This document shows positions 1 through 6,481 of a DNA stretch of 6,888 nt, in pieces (within the stretch, counting starts at the first letter, position 1; every line of letters begins with the position of its first letter). A model generated the notes under the pieces. That model made no database searches and was not told the origin of the DNA. It was given only the letters and a program-made list of their open reading frames with translations. The position numbers and the translations under genes are program-made. This DNA comes from an uncultured Oscillospiraceae bacterium (GTDB lineage Bacteria; Bacillota; Clostridia; Oscillospirales; Oscillospiraceae), in contig CAQCFX010000054.1 in NCBI GenBank assembly GCA_948766235.1, forward strand, positions 1 through 6,888, written 5' to 3'.

Positions 1-148
1 AGCGCGGATGGAGCGCAGCGAAAGCAAAAACCCAGGGCCCACGCAGTGGGACCGGGTTTTGCTTGAGTCGGAGCGAAGCCGCGCGTCGCGAACAGGCGCA
101 GCGTGACAACATCGAAACACGGAGCGGAAGTTTAGAGCATGACGACAA
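1..148 (+). repeat. Intergenic structured repeat, copy A (upstream of yaaA)
   Basis: No gene is supported here. The stretch shares a block layout with the gyrB-gyrA gap: an AGCGCGGA start (1-8), GGAGCGCAGCGA (10-21), a long hairpin (22-64), GAG directly after it, a purine-rich part with GGAGCGAAGC (70-79), and the tail GCGTGACAAC (101-110). From the GGAGCG block to the tail is 101 nt here and 106 nt in copy B. After the tail there is a second, weaker half-copy: GGAGCG (121-126), then AGCATGACGACAA (136-148), which resembles AGCGTGACAACA at 100-111. The start codon of yaaA follows 20 nt later. Copy A probably lies between the preceding gene (expected to be dnaN, outside the window) and yaaA. 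I do not recognise a named RNA family. It could be a dispersed intergenic repeat, an attenuator or a terminator. The 5' limit is uncertain because the window starts here. Confidence 0.65.
22..64 (+). terminator. Bulged hairpin of copy A, terminator-like
   Basis: Pairing read by eye: AAGCAAAA (22-29) with TTTTGCTT (57-64), an extra A at 30, CCC (31-33) with GGG (54-56), an unpaired A at 34, then 35-42 with 46-53 containing one G.A mismatch (37/51), closed by the loop GCA (43-45). The GC-rich core is followed directly by TTTTGCTT, and the 5' arm carries an A run, so it could end transcription from either side. The T run is only four bases and lies inside the stem, so strong intrinsic termination is not certain. 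The alternative is a processed or regulatory RNA fold. Confidence 0.6.
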
Positions 149-167
149 GGTGACCGAGGAGGTTTTC

Positions 168-377
168 ATGGAGGAGCGCGTTAAAATAGAGACCCCGTTT
201 ATTAAGCTCCAGGACCTGCTGAAGTTTTCCGGCGCGGTGGAGACCGGGGGAGAGGCCAAGCTGGCCATCCAGGGCGGCGAGGTAAAAGTGAACGGCCAGG
301 TGTGCACCATGCGGGGTAAAAAGCTCTATCCCGGCGACCGGGCGGAGCTGGACGGCCGGATTCTCTTGGTGGAATGA
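168..377 (+). CDS. yaaA: S4-domain RNA-binding protein YaaA
   Basis: A 69-residue protein made almost entirely of one S4 RNA-binding fold. Residues 10-60 carry the typical pattern: FIKLQDLLKFSGAV, then GGEAKLAIQGGEVKVNG, then GKKLYPGD. In Firmicutes this small S4 protein is encoded between dnaN and recF and is linked to ribosome/rRNA binding; its exact job is poorly defined. The start is ATG 168, chosen because GAGGAGG (156-162) lies five bases upstream. The frame stays open to a TTG at 63, but the extra 35 codons would only translate structured repeat A and add residues unlike the family. Its stop overlaps the recF start in ATGA (374-377), so the two are probably translationally coupled. No promoter is obvious upstream. 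The length matches the usual ~70 residues. Confidence 0.93.
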   Translation: MEERVKIETPFIKLQDLLKFSGAVETGGEAKLAIQGGEVKVNGQVCTMRGKKLYPGDRAELDGRILLVE

Positions 378-1483
378 CAGTCAATCATATCACCCTGGAT
401 TTTTTCCGAAATTACGTCCACGCGGAAGCCGCCTTTCACCCCGGCGTCAATGTGATTGTGGGGGAAAACGCCCAGGGCAAGACCAATCTGCTGGAGGCCA
501 TCGCCTATCTGTCCTCGGCCAGCTCCCACCGGGCGCGGTACGACCGGGAGCTGATTGGCCATGAGGTGGACCACGCCTTTCTCAAAGCGGAGGTAACCAG
601 CCGGGGGCGGGCGCTGGTTTTGGAGGCGGACCTGCACCGGGGAACCCGGCGGCAGCTGCGCTCCAACGGGGTGCGCCTGAAGGGGGCGGGGGAGCTGTCC
701 GGGCTTCTCAACACGGTGCTGTTCTGCCCGGAGGACCTGTATCTCATCCGGGAGGGGGCGGAGGCCCGGCGGCGGTTTCTGGACGAGTGCATCTGCCAGC
801 TGCGGCCCCGGTACGCCCAGGCCCTGGGGGAGTACAAGCGGCTCTACCAGCACAAAACCCGCATCTTAAAGGACAGCGAGCAGTATCCCGGCCTGCTGGA
901 CACCCTGGACGACTTTTCCCTGCGCATGGCCCAGTGCGGGGCCATTTTGGTGCACTACCGGGCCCATTTTATCAAGCGGCTGAGCCAAACCGCCCCCGGC
1001 GTCCACGCCGACTGCTCGGGGGGCGGGGAGAAGCTGGCCCTGCGTTATGAGACGGTGGCTGCGGTTACCGACCCGGAGGCCCCCCCCAAGGCCATTCTGC
1101 CCCAGCTGCTCGCCCACCAGGAGGCCCACCGCGCCGCGGAGATTGCATCCCGTTCCTGCCTGTCCGGCCCCCACAAGGACGAGCTGGCGGTGGAAATCAA
1201 CGGGCAGCCCGCCAAGGCCTACGCCTCCCAGGGCCAGACCAGGACGGCGGCGCTCTCGCTGAAGCTGGCCGCCCGGGACATCTTCCGCCAGGAGACGGAG
1301 GAGTGGCCGGTGCTCCTGCTGGACGACGTGCTCAGCGAGCTGGACGCCAAAAGGCAGGAATTCGTCCTCAACCGCATCACCTCAGGCCAGGTGTTCATCA
1401 CCTGCTGCGAGGAGGAGAAGCTGTCAAGGCTGCGGGACGGCAAAGCGTTTCACGTGAAACAGGGCTCCCTGTTTTCCGTTTGA
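374..1483 (+). CDS. recF: DNA replication and repair protein RecF
   Basis: RecF is an SMC-like ATPase that binds gapped DNA with RecO and RecR and helps load RecA at stalled forks and gaps. The protein has 369 residues, the normal length. Visible motifs are Walker A GENAQGKT (30-37), the ABC-type signature SQGQ (285-288) after the SGPHKDEL segment, and Walker B LLLDD (314-318) followed by VLSELD (319-324). The C-terminus, FHVKQG, fits the usual F-x-V-x-x-G ending. ATG 374 overlaps the yaaA stop by four bases (ATGA) and has no strong ribosome site of its own, which points to coupled translation. The codons for FHVKQ near the 3' end also form a parS-like palindrome (1446-1461). A run of eight C at 1080-1087 comes from the codons for A-P-P and does not break the frame. 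The gene looks intact. Confidence 0.97.
   Translation: MTVNHITLDFFRNYVHAEAAFHPGVNVIVGENAQGKTNLLEAIAYLSSASSHRARYDRELIGHEVDHAFLKAEVTSRGRALVLEADLHRGTRRQLRSNGVRLKGAGELSGLLNTVLFCPEDLYLIREGAEARRRFLDECICQLRPRYAQALGEYKRLYQHKTRILKDSEQYPGLLDTLDDFSLRMAQCGAILVHYRAHFIKRLSQTAPGVHADCSGGGEKLALRYETVAAVTDPEAPPKAILPQLLAHQEAHRAAEIASRSCLSGPHKDELAVEINGQPAKAYASQGQTRTAALSLKLAARDIFRQETEEWPVLLLDDVLSELDAKRQEFVLNRITSGQVFITCCEEEKLSRLRDGKAFHVKQGSLFSV
1446..1461. other. parS: parS-like centromere site inside recF
   Basis: CGTTTCACGTGAAACA matches the Bacillus ParB/Spo0J site TGTTTCACGTGAAACA at 15 of 16 positions; only the first base differs. The inner 14 bases (GTTTCACGTGAAAC, 1447-1460) are a perfect palindrome. parS sites recruit ParB, which spreads along DNA and loads SMC for origin segregation. 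They cluster around the origin, where this gene set lies. In frame the site encodes F-H-V-K-Q of the RecF C-terminus. The match is seen directly; binding is inferred. Confidence 0.8.
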
Positions 1484-1489
1484 CAGATT

Positions 1490-1504
1490 GCGGCCGGAGG
1501 CCGC
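1490..1504. other. Small inverted repeat between recF and remB
   Basis: GCGGCC (1490-1495) and GGCCGC (1499-1504) form a 6-bp stem with a GGA loop, just after the recF stop and 12 bases before the AAGGAGG ribosome site of remB. There is no T run after it, so a terminator is unlikely. It may affect remB translation or mean nothing in such GC-rich DNA. Confidence 0.3.
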
Positions 1505-1531
1505 TGCCTCTACAGGAAGGAGGCTTGGAGG

Positions 1532-1801
1532 ATGTACCTTCACCTTGGCCAAAACGTCATGGTCCGCGGCCAGGACGTTATCGGCATCTTCGACCTGGAC
1601 AACACCACTTGGTCCTTCCGCACCCGCCGCTTTTTGGACAAAGCGGAGCGGGAGGGCCGGGTAATCACCGTGGGGGACGACCTGCCCCGTTCCTTCGTCC
1701 TCACCCAGGAGGGGGAGGGTCTTCCTGCGGTATACATCACGCAGCTGTCTCCCGCCACCCTGCAAAAGCGGGGGTCGGGCGGCGCGTGGAATGAGCTGTA
1801 G
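1532..1801 (+). CDS. remB: RemB / DUF370 family DNA-binding regulator
   Basis: An 89-residue protein of the RemA/RemB (DUF370) family. In Bacillus, RemB (YaaB) is encoded at this same place between recF and gyrB, and its relative RemA is a DNA-binding activator of biofilm matrix genes. The family pattern is clear: MYLHLGQNVMVRGQDVIGIF (1-20), D-L-D-N-T-T, an R-x-F-L segment, V-I-T-V-G-D-D-L-P-R-S-F-V-L-T in the middle, and V-Y-I-T-Q-L-S-P-A-T-L-Q-K-R near the end. The last nine residues are a short variable tail. ATG 1532 is supported by AAGGAGG (1517-1523), eight bases upstream. It follows recF by 48 bases and precedes gyrB by 25, so it is probably cotranscribed with both. No matrix genes are visible, so its targets here are unknown; I infer only family membership and a likely DNA-binding role. 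Confidence 0.9.
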   Translation: MYLHLGQNVMVRGQDVIGIFDLDNTTWSFRTRRFLDKAEREGRVITVGDDLPRSFVLTQEGEGLPAVYITQLSPATLQKRGSGGAWNEL

Positions 1802-1826
1802 CATTTTTACCCATGGAGGTTTCGCT

Positions 1827-3776
1827 ATGTCTGATATGATGGAACAGAACAATCCCACCCAGGTGGACCACGAGTACGGCGCGTCGGAAATCCAGGTGCT
1901 GGAGGGCCTGGAGGCCGTCCGCAAGCGCCCGGGTATGTATATCGGCTCCACCTCGTCCTCCGGTCTGCACCACCTGGTATATGAAATCGTGGATAACGCC
2001 ATTGACGAGGCTTTGGCGGGCTACTGCGACTATATCACGGTGGAGATTTTAGAGGGCGACGTGATTCGCGTCACCGACAACGGCCGCGGCGTCCCCGTGG
2101 ACATCCAGGCCCAGACCGGTCGGCCCGCCTTGGAGGTGGTGTACACCGTCCTCCACGCCGGCGGCAAGTTCGGCGGCGGCGGCTATAAGGTGTCCGGCGG
2201 CCTGCACGGCGTGGGCGGCAGCGTGGTTAACGCGCTGTCGGAGTGGATGGAGGTTCGGGTTCATAAAAACGGCCAGATATACGAGGTCAAATTCTCCCGG
2301 GGCAATATGACCCAGGAAATGACCGTGATAGGAACCACCGATAAGACGGGCACCGAGGTGATGTTCAAGCCGGACCCCGAGATGTTTGAGGACACGGTGT
2401 ACGATTACGAGACCCTCCACCGCCGGATGCGGGAGCAGGCGTTTTTGAACGCCGGGGTGGGCATTCTCATGGCCGACCGCCGCCCGGGCAAAGAGGCCCA
2501 GGAGGATATGCGCTACCAGGGCGGCATCCGGGAGTTCGTCACCTTCATCAACCAGAACAAGACCCCCCTCCATGAGAAGATTATCTACATGGCGGGCAGC
2601 CGGGACGACTCCATGGCGGAGATTGCCATGCAGTACAGCGAGGACAGCTACAATGAAATCATCGTCTCCTTTGCCAACAACGTCCACACCCCGGAGGGCG
2701 GAATGCATGAGGAGGGCTTGAAGCGCGCCCTGACCAACGTGCTCAACGCCTACGGCAAAAAGGCGGGGATTTTGAAGAACGAGGAAAAGGTGTCCGGCGA
2801 CGACTGCCGGGAGGGCTTGACCTGCGTGATTTCGGTGAAGCTCACCGAGGCCCAGTTCGAGGGCCAGACCAAGGCCAAGCTGGGCAACAGCGAAATGCGC
2901 ACCCTGGTGAACAACGTGGTCAGCGACAAGCTGGACCAGTTCCTGGACGAAAACCCCGCCGTGGGCAAGGCCATTTTGGAAAAGGCCCTCATGGCCAGCC
3001 GCGCCCGGGAGGCCGCCCGAAAGGCCCGGGAGTCCGTCCGGCGCAAGACCGCCCTGGAGTCGGGCCAGATGCCCGACAAGCTCCAGGACTGCAACGAGCG
3101 CGACCCGGCCCTGTGCGAGCTGTATATCGTCGAGGGCGACTCCGCCGCCGGCTCCGCCATTGACGGGCGGGACAGCCGCTTCCAGGCCATTCTGGCCATG
3201 TGGGGCAAGATGCTCAACGTGGAAAAGGCCCGTGCGGACAAAATCTACGGCAACGACAAGCTCTACCCCCTGGTGCTGGGCCTGGGCGCCGGCATTGGGG
3301 AGGAGTTCAACATTGAAAAGCTGCGCTATCACAAGATTGTTATCATGTCCGATGCCGACGTGGACGGCGCCCACATCCGCACCCTGCTGCTGACTTTCTT
3401 CTTCCGCTATATGCGCCCGCTGATTGAGCGGGGGTATGTTTACTCCGCCGTGCCGCCGCTGTATAAGATTACCCGGGGCAAGACGGTGCGGGTGGCCTAT
3501 TCCGATGAGGAGCGGGATAAAATCTCCGCCGAGCTGCGCGGGGACAATCCCAATGTGAAGGTGGATATCAGCCGCTTCAAGGGCCTGGGCGAGATGGACC
3601 CGGAGGAGCTGTGGGAGACCACCATGGACCCCGAACGGCGCACTCTGCGGCGCATCACCCTGGAGGACGCGGTGGCGGCGGACCACATTTTCACCGTGCT
3701 GATGGGGGAAAAGGTGGAGCCCCGCAAGGAGTGGATTGAACAAAACGCCCGGTACGCCACAAATTTGGATTATTAA
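1827..3776 (+). CDS. gyrB: DNA gyrase subunit B
   Basis: GyrB is the ATPase half of DNA gyrase, which with GyrA introduces negative supercoils. The 649 residues follow the family order. The GHKL ATPase has E53 with VDNAIDEA (55-62), DNGRGVP (84-90), GGLHGVGGSVVNALS (124-138) and the transducer lysine in QTK (347-349). The TOPRIM domain has EGDSAAGSA (436-444) and the metal-binding DADVDGAH (509-516). The tail has FKGLGEMD (584-591). It lacks the large insertion of E. coli GyrB, as is normal in Firmicutes. ATG 1827 is chosen because GGAGGT (1815-1820) lies six bases upstream; an in-frame ATG at 1791 inside remB has no such site. Two TOPRIM residues differ from the textbook form: A441 where EGDSAGGSA has G, and W459 in AMWGKMLN where E. 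coli has K447. The first start-to-stop frame is intact. Pairing with the adjacent gyrA argues against ParE. Confidence 0.97.
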   Translation: MSDMMEQNNPTQVDHEYGASEIQVLEGLEAVRKRPGMYIGSTSSSGLHHLVYEIVDNAIDEALAGYCDYITVEILEGDVIRVTDNGRGVPVDIQAQTGRPALEVVYTVLHAGGKFGGGGYKVSGGLHGVGGSVVNALSEWMEVRVHKNGQIYEVKFSRGNMTQEMTVIGTTDKTGTEVMFKPDPEMFEDTVYDYETLHRRMREQAFLNAGVGILMADRRPGKEAQEDMRYQGGIREFVTFINQNKTPLHEKIIYMAGSRDDSMAEIAMQYSEDSYNEIIVSFANNVHTPEGGMHEEGLKRALTNVLNAYGKKAGILKNEEKVSGDDCREGLTCVISVKLTEAQFEGQTKAKLGNSEMRTLVNNVVSDKLDQFLDENPAVGKAILEKALMASRAREAARKARESVRRKTALESGQMPDKLQDCNERDPALCELYIVEGDSAAGSAIDGRDSRFQAILAMWGKMLNVEKARADKIYGNDKLYPLVLGLGAGIGEEFNIEKLRYHKIVIMSDADVDGAHIRTLLLTFFFRYMRPLIERGYVYSAVPPLYKITRGKTVRVAYSDEERDKISAELRGDNPNVKVDISRFKGLGEMDPEELWETTMDPERRTLRRITLEDAVAADHIFTVLMGEKVEPRKEWIEQNARYATNLDY

Positions 3777-3914
3777 GAAGCGCGGAGAAGGGGACAGTGA
3801 GGGAGCTTGGAGCGGAGCGAGAACAAAAGCCCAGCCGCCGCACAGCGGAGGCGGGTTTTGTTCGAGACGAAGTGAAAGCGACCGAACGTCCTGGCCGCTT
3901 CGGAGCGTGACAAC
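3777..3914 (+). repeat. Intergenic structured repeat, copy B (gyrB-gyrA gap)
   Basis: The 166-base gap between gyrB and gyrA carries the second copy of the repeat seen at 1-148. Shared parts are AGCGCGGA (3779-3786), GGAGCGGAGCGA (3809-3820), the hairpin (3821-3863), GAG immediately after it (3864-3866), and GCGTGACAAC (3905-3914). Copy B has about 22 extra bases between the first two blocks. It also has a possible second stem not evident in copy A: CGAAGTG (3868-3874) with CGCTTCG (3896-3902), including one T.G pair. The gyrA ribosome site begins 18 bases after the tail. No convincing -35/-10 promoter is visible in the gap. It may make gyrA expression partly independent of gyrB, by attenuation, processing or termination; this is inference. 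I do not recognise a named family. Confidence 0.65.
3821..3863 (+). terminator. Bulged hairpin of copy B, terminator-like
   Basis: GAACAAAA (3821-3828) pairs with TTTTGTTC (3856-3863), with an extra G at 3829. CCC (3830-3832) pairs with GGG (3853-3855), A3833 is unpaired, and 3834-3841 pairs with 3845-3852 with one G.A mismatch (3837/3849) and an ACA loop. The design matches the hairpin at 22-64 bulge for bulge, with different bases in several pairs. The TTTTGTTC after the GC core resembles an intrinsic terminator, but gyrA follows, so full termination would need another promoter or read-through. Confidence 0.6.
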
Positions 3915-3942
3915 AAGAGCTATCACATAACCGGAGGTCATT

Positions 3943-6474
3943 ATGGGACACAACCGAAACTATAAACCGGAAGACATCGCCTTCCCCAATCAGGTCATCA
4001 CCGAGTCCGAGCTGGTGGGGGAGATGGCGGAGAGCTACAAGCAGTACGCCATGAGCGTCATCGTGGGCCGCGCCCTGCCCGACGTGCGGGACGGCCTGAA
4101 GCCCGTCCACCGCCGCATTCTCTACTCCATGTACGAGAGCGGCCTGACCTCGGACAAGCCCTTTAAGAAGTCGGCCACCTGCGTGGGCGACGTGATGGGC
4201 AAGTACCATCCCCATGGGGACGCGTCCATCTATGACGCCGTGGTCCGCCTGGCCCAGAGGTTTTCCATGCGCTACCCCTTGGTGGAGGGCCACGGCAACT
4301 TCGGCAACGTGGACGGCGACCCCCCCGCCGCCCCCCGGTACACCGAGGCCCGTCTGGCCCGTGTGGCCAACGAGATGCTGCGGGACATCGACAAGGACAC
4401 CGTAAACTGGGACCCCAACTACGACGAGAGCCGCAAGGAGCCCCGGGTGCTGCCCAGCCGCTTCCCCAACCTGCTGGTAAACGGCTCCTCGGGCATCGCC
4501 GTGGGCATGGCCACCAATATCCCCCCCCACAATCTGCGGGAGGTGATTGACGCGGCCGTGTGCGTGCTGGACAACGAGCACGCCACCCTGGCCGACCTGA
4601 TGGAGCACATCAAGGGCCCGGACTTCCCCACCAAGGGTATCATCATGGGCCGGGCGGGCATCCGGGCGGCCTATGCCACCGGCCGGGGCAAGATTGTGCT
4701 CCGGGCCAGGACGGAGTTTGAGAGCTTCGGCAAGGACCGCACCCGCATCATCGTCACCGAGCTGCCCTATCAGGTGAACAAGCGCCAGATGATTCGCAAC
4801 ATCGCCGACCAGGTGAAGGATAAGCGGCTGGAGGGCATCTCCGACTTGCGGGACGAGACCGACCGCAACGGTATGCGCATCGTCATTGAGCTCAAGCAGA
4901 ACGCCAACCCCCAGGTGGTGCTGAACAAGCTGTTCAAGCAGACGGCCATGCAGTCCAACTTCTCCATCATCATGCTGGCCCTGGTGGACGACCAAAAGCA
5001 GCCCAAGATTTTGTCTCTGCGCAGCATCCTGGACGAGTACATCGCCTTCCAGGAGCAGGTCATCCGCCGCCGCACCCAGTACGATTTGCGGAAGGCCCAG
5101 GAACGCGCCCACCTGCTGGTGGCCCAGGACAATATCGATGAGGTCATCCACATCATCCGCACCAGCTATGACGACGCCAAGCAGCGCCTGATGGAGCGCT
5201 TCGGTCTGGACGAGGTGCAGACCCAGGCCATTTTGGAGATGCAGCTGCGCCGTTTGCAGGGGCTGGACCGGGAGAAGCTGGAGGCGGAGTATAAGGAGCT
5301 GGAGGCGAAAATCGCCTACTACAACGAGCTGCTGGCCAGCGAGGAAAAGCTGCGGGGCGTGCTGAAGGACGAGCTGATTGCCATTCGGGACAAGTTTGGC
5401 GACAAGCGAATCACCGAGATTCAGGACGTGGCCGACGAGATTGACATTGAGGATTTGATTGAGGAGGAGCAGTCCGTCTTCACCATGACGGAGGGCGGCT
5501 ATATCAAGCGCACCAGCGCCAGCGAGTACGCCGCCCAGGGCAAGGGCGGCATGGGCCGCAAAGGGATGACCGCCCGGGAGGAGGACTATGTGAACACCGT
5601 GTTCACCGCCTCCACCCACGACCATATCCTGTTCTTCACCGACAAGGGCCGGGTGTTCCGCAAGAAGGGTTATGAGATACCCGTGGCCGGCCGCACCGCC
5701 CGGGGCACCAACATTGTCAACGTCCTCCAGGTGGAGGCGGGGGAAAAGGTGGCCGCCATGATTCACACCAGGGACATCAGCGAGGGGGAAAACCCCCGCT
5801 ATCTCACCATGTTTACCCGAAACGGCACGGTGAAGCGGCTGGACGCCGCGTCTTTGAAGAATCTGCGCAACAACGGCCTGCGGGTCATCACCCTGGACGA
5901 AGACGACGAGCTCATTGAGGTGAAGGAGACCAACGGCAGCCAGAATCTGCTCATCGCCACCCACGACGGCATGGCCGTCTGCTTTGACGAGGGGCAGGTG
6001 CGGGTGATGGGCCGCACCGCCGCCGGCGTGCGGGGCATCCGCCTGCGCGGGGGAGATTACGTGGTGGGCGCGGCCCGGGCCAAGCCGGGGTGCGCGGTGC
6101 TCACCATTACGGAAAACGGCTACGGCAAGCGCACGGCGGTGGAGGAGTACACGGTCCACAACCGGGGTGGCCTGGGCATGAAGAACTATCTGGTCACCGG
6201 CAAGACCGGCCCCGTGGTGGGGGTGAAGGTGGTGGACGGCAGCGAGGATTTGCTGCTGGTCACCCAGTCGGGCACCCTTATCCGCACCGACGTGGACGGC
6301 ATCCGCATGGCGGGCCGGTCCACCATGGGCGTTATCGTCATGCGCTTTAAGGAGGAGGGCGACCGGGTGATTGCCCTGTCTTTGGCGGAAAAGGAGCCGG
6401 GGGAGAGCACAGCTTCCGGAGAGGAGGCCAGCGGCCTTTCAGCTCCCGACGCGGAGATGCCTGCAGAGGAGTGA
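3943..6474 (+). CDS. gyrA: DNA gyrase subunit A
   Basis: GyrA is the DNA-cleaving and wrapping half of gyrase. The 843 residues begin with a slightly long leader before YAMSVIVGRALPDVRDGLKP, followed by the winged-helix region. The catalytic tyrosine is Y133 in APRYTEARLA (E. coli Y122). The quinolone region reads HPHGDASIYDA, with A94 and D98 at E. coli positions 83 and 87. The coiled-coil arm begins around LDEYIAFQEQ (residue 363). The C-terminal pinwheel holds the GyrA box as QGKGGMG (532-538), a divergent form of QRRGGKG. The last ~28 residues are an acidic, low-complexity tail rich in E. The GyrA box and the gyrB neighbour favour gyrase over topoisomerase IV. ATG 3943 has GGAGGT at 3933-3938, four bases upstream. 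A C8 run at 4521-4528 comes from the conserved I-P-P-H codons. The gene is intact. Confidence 0.97.
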   Translation: MGHNRNYKPEDIAFPNQVITESELVGEMAESYKQYAMSVIVGRALPDVRDGLKPVHRRILYSMYESGLTSDKPFKKSATCVGDVMGKYHPHGDASIYDAVVRLAQRFSMRYPLVEGHGNFGNVDGDPPAAPRYTEARLARVANEMLRDIDKDTVNWDPNYDESRKEPRVLPSRFPNLLVNGSSGIAVGMATNIPPHNLREVIDAAVCVLDNEHATLADLMEHIKGPDFPTKGIIMGRAGIRAAYATGRGKIVLRARTEFESFGKDRTRIIVTELPYQVNKRQMIRNIADQVKDKRLEGISDLRDETDRNGMRIVIELKQNANPQVVLNKLFKQTAMQSNFSIIMLALVDDQKQPKILSLRSILDEYIAFQEQVIRRRTQYDLRKAQERAHLLVAQDNIDEVIHIIRTSYDDAKQRLMERFGLDEVQTQAILEMQLRRLQGLDREKLEAEYKELEAKIAYYNELLASEEKLRGVLKDELIAIRDKFGDKRITEIQDVADEIDIEDLIEEEQSVFTMTEGGYIKRTSASEYAAQGKGGMGRKGMTAREEDYVNTVFTASTHDHILFFTDKGRVFRKKGYEIPVAGRTARGTNIVNVLQVEAGEKVAAMIHTRDISEGENPRYLTMFTRNGTVKRLDAASLKNLRNNGLRVITLDEDDELIEVKETNGSQNLLIATHDGMAVCFDEGQVRVMGRTAAGVRGIRLRGGDYVVGAARAKPGCAVLTITENGYGKRTAVEEYTVHNRGGLGMKNYLVTGKTGPVVGVKVVDGSEDLLLVTQSGTLIRTDVDGIRMAGRSTMGVIVMRFKEEGDRVIALSLAEKEPGESTASGEEASGLSAPDAEMPAEE

Positions 6475-6481
6475 CGGTCCC

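Noticed and set aside
63..167. Upstream in-frame extension of yaaA from TTG 63
   Set aside because: It would translate structured repeat A, has no ribosome site, and adds 35 residues not found in the family; ATG 168 has a strong GAGGAGG.
1080..1087. C8 runs in recF (1080-1087) and gyrA (4521-4528) as possible phase-variable tracts
   Set aside because: Both come from proline codons in GC-rich genes (the gyrA one from the conserved I-P-P-H motif) in housekeeping genes where switching off is implausible; the frames are intact.
1791..1826. Longer GyrB start at ATG 1791
   Set aside because: It lies within the end of remB without a ribosome site; ATG 1827 has GGAGGT at the right spacing and gives the usual GyrB N-terminus.
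1988..1996. DnaA box-like TTATCCACG on the minus strand
   Set aside because: One mismatch to TTATCCACA, isolated, and produced by the conserved V-D-N codons of the GyrB ATPase motif; no cluster of boxes nearby.
3903..3942. Possible gyrA promoter using GTGACA as a -35 box
   Set aside because: No acceptable -10 hexamer at 16-18 bases; GTGACA belongs to the shared repeat tail and occurs in copy A without a matching -10 as well.
2049..3953. 634-codon open frame on the minus strand across gyrB
   Set aside because: It is the antisense shadow of gyrB in GC-rich DNA; the product is low-complexity (rich in L, H, G, V, A) with no family motif, while gyrB has all its motifs.
3691..6159. 822-codon open frame on the minus strand across gyrA
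   Set aside because: Same cause: codon bias of gyrA removes stops on the opposite strand. The translation is repetitive in H, L, G and V and has no recognisable domain.
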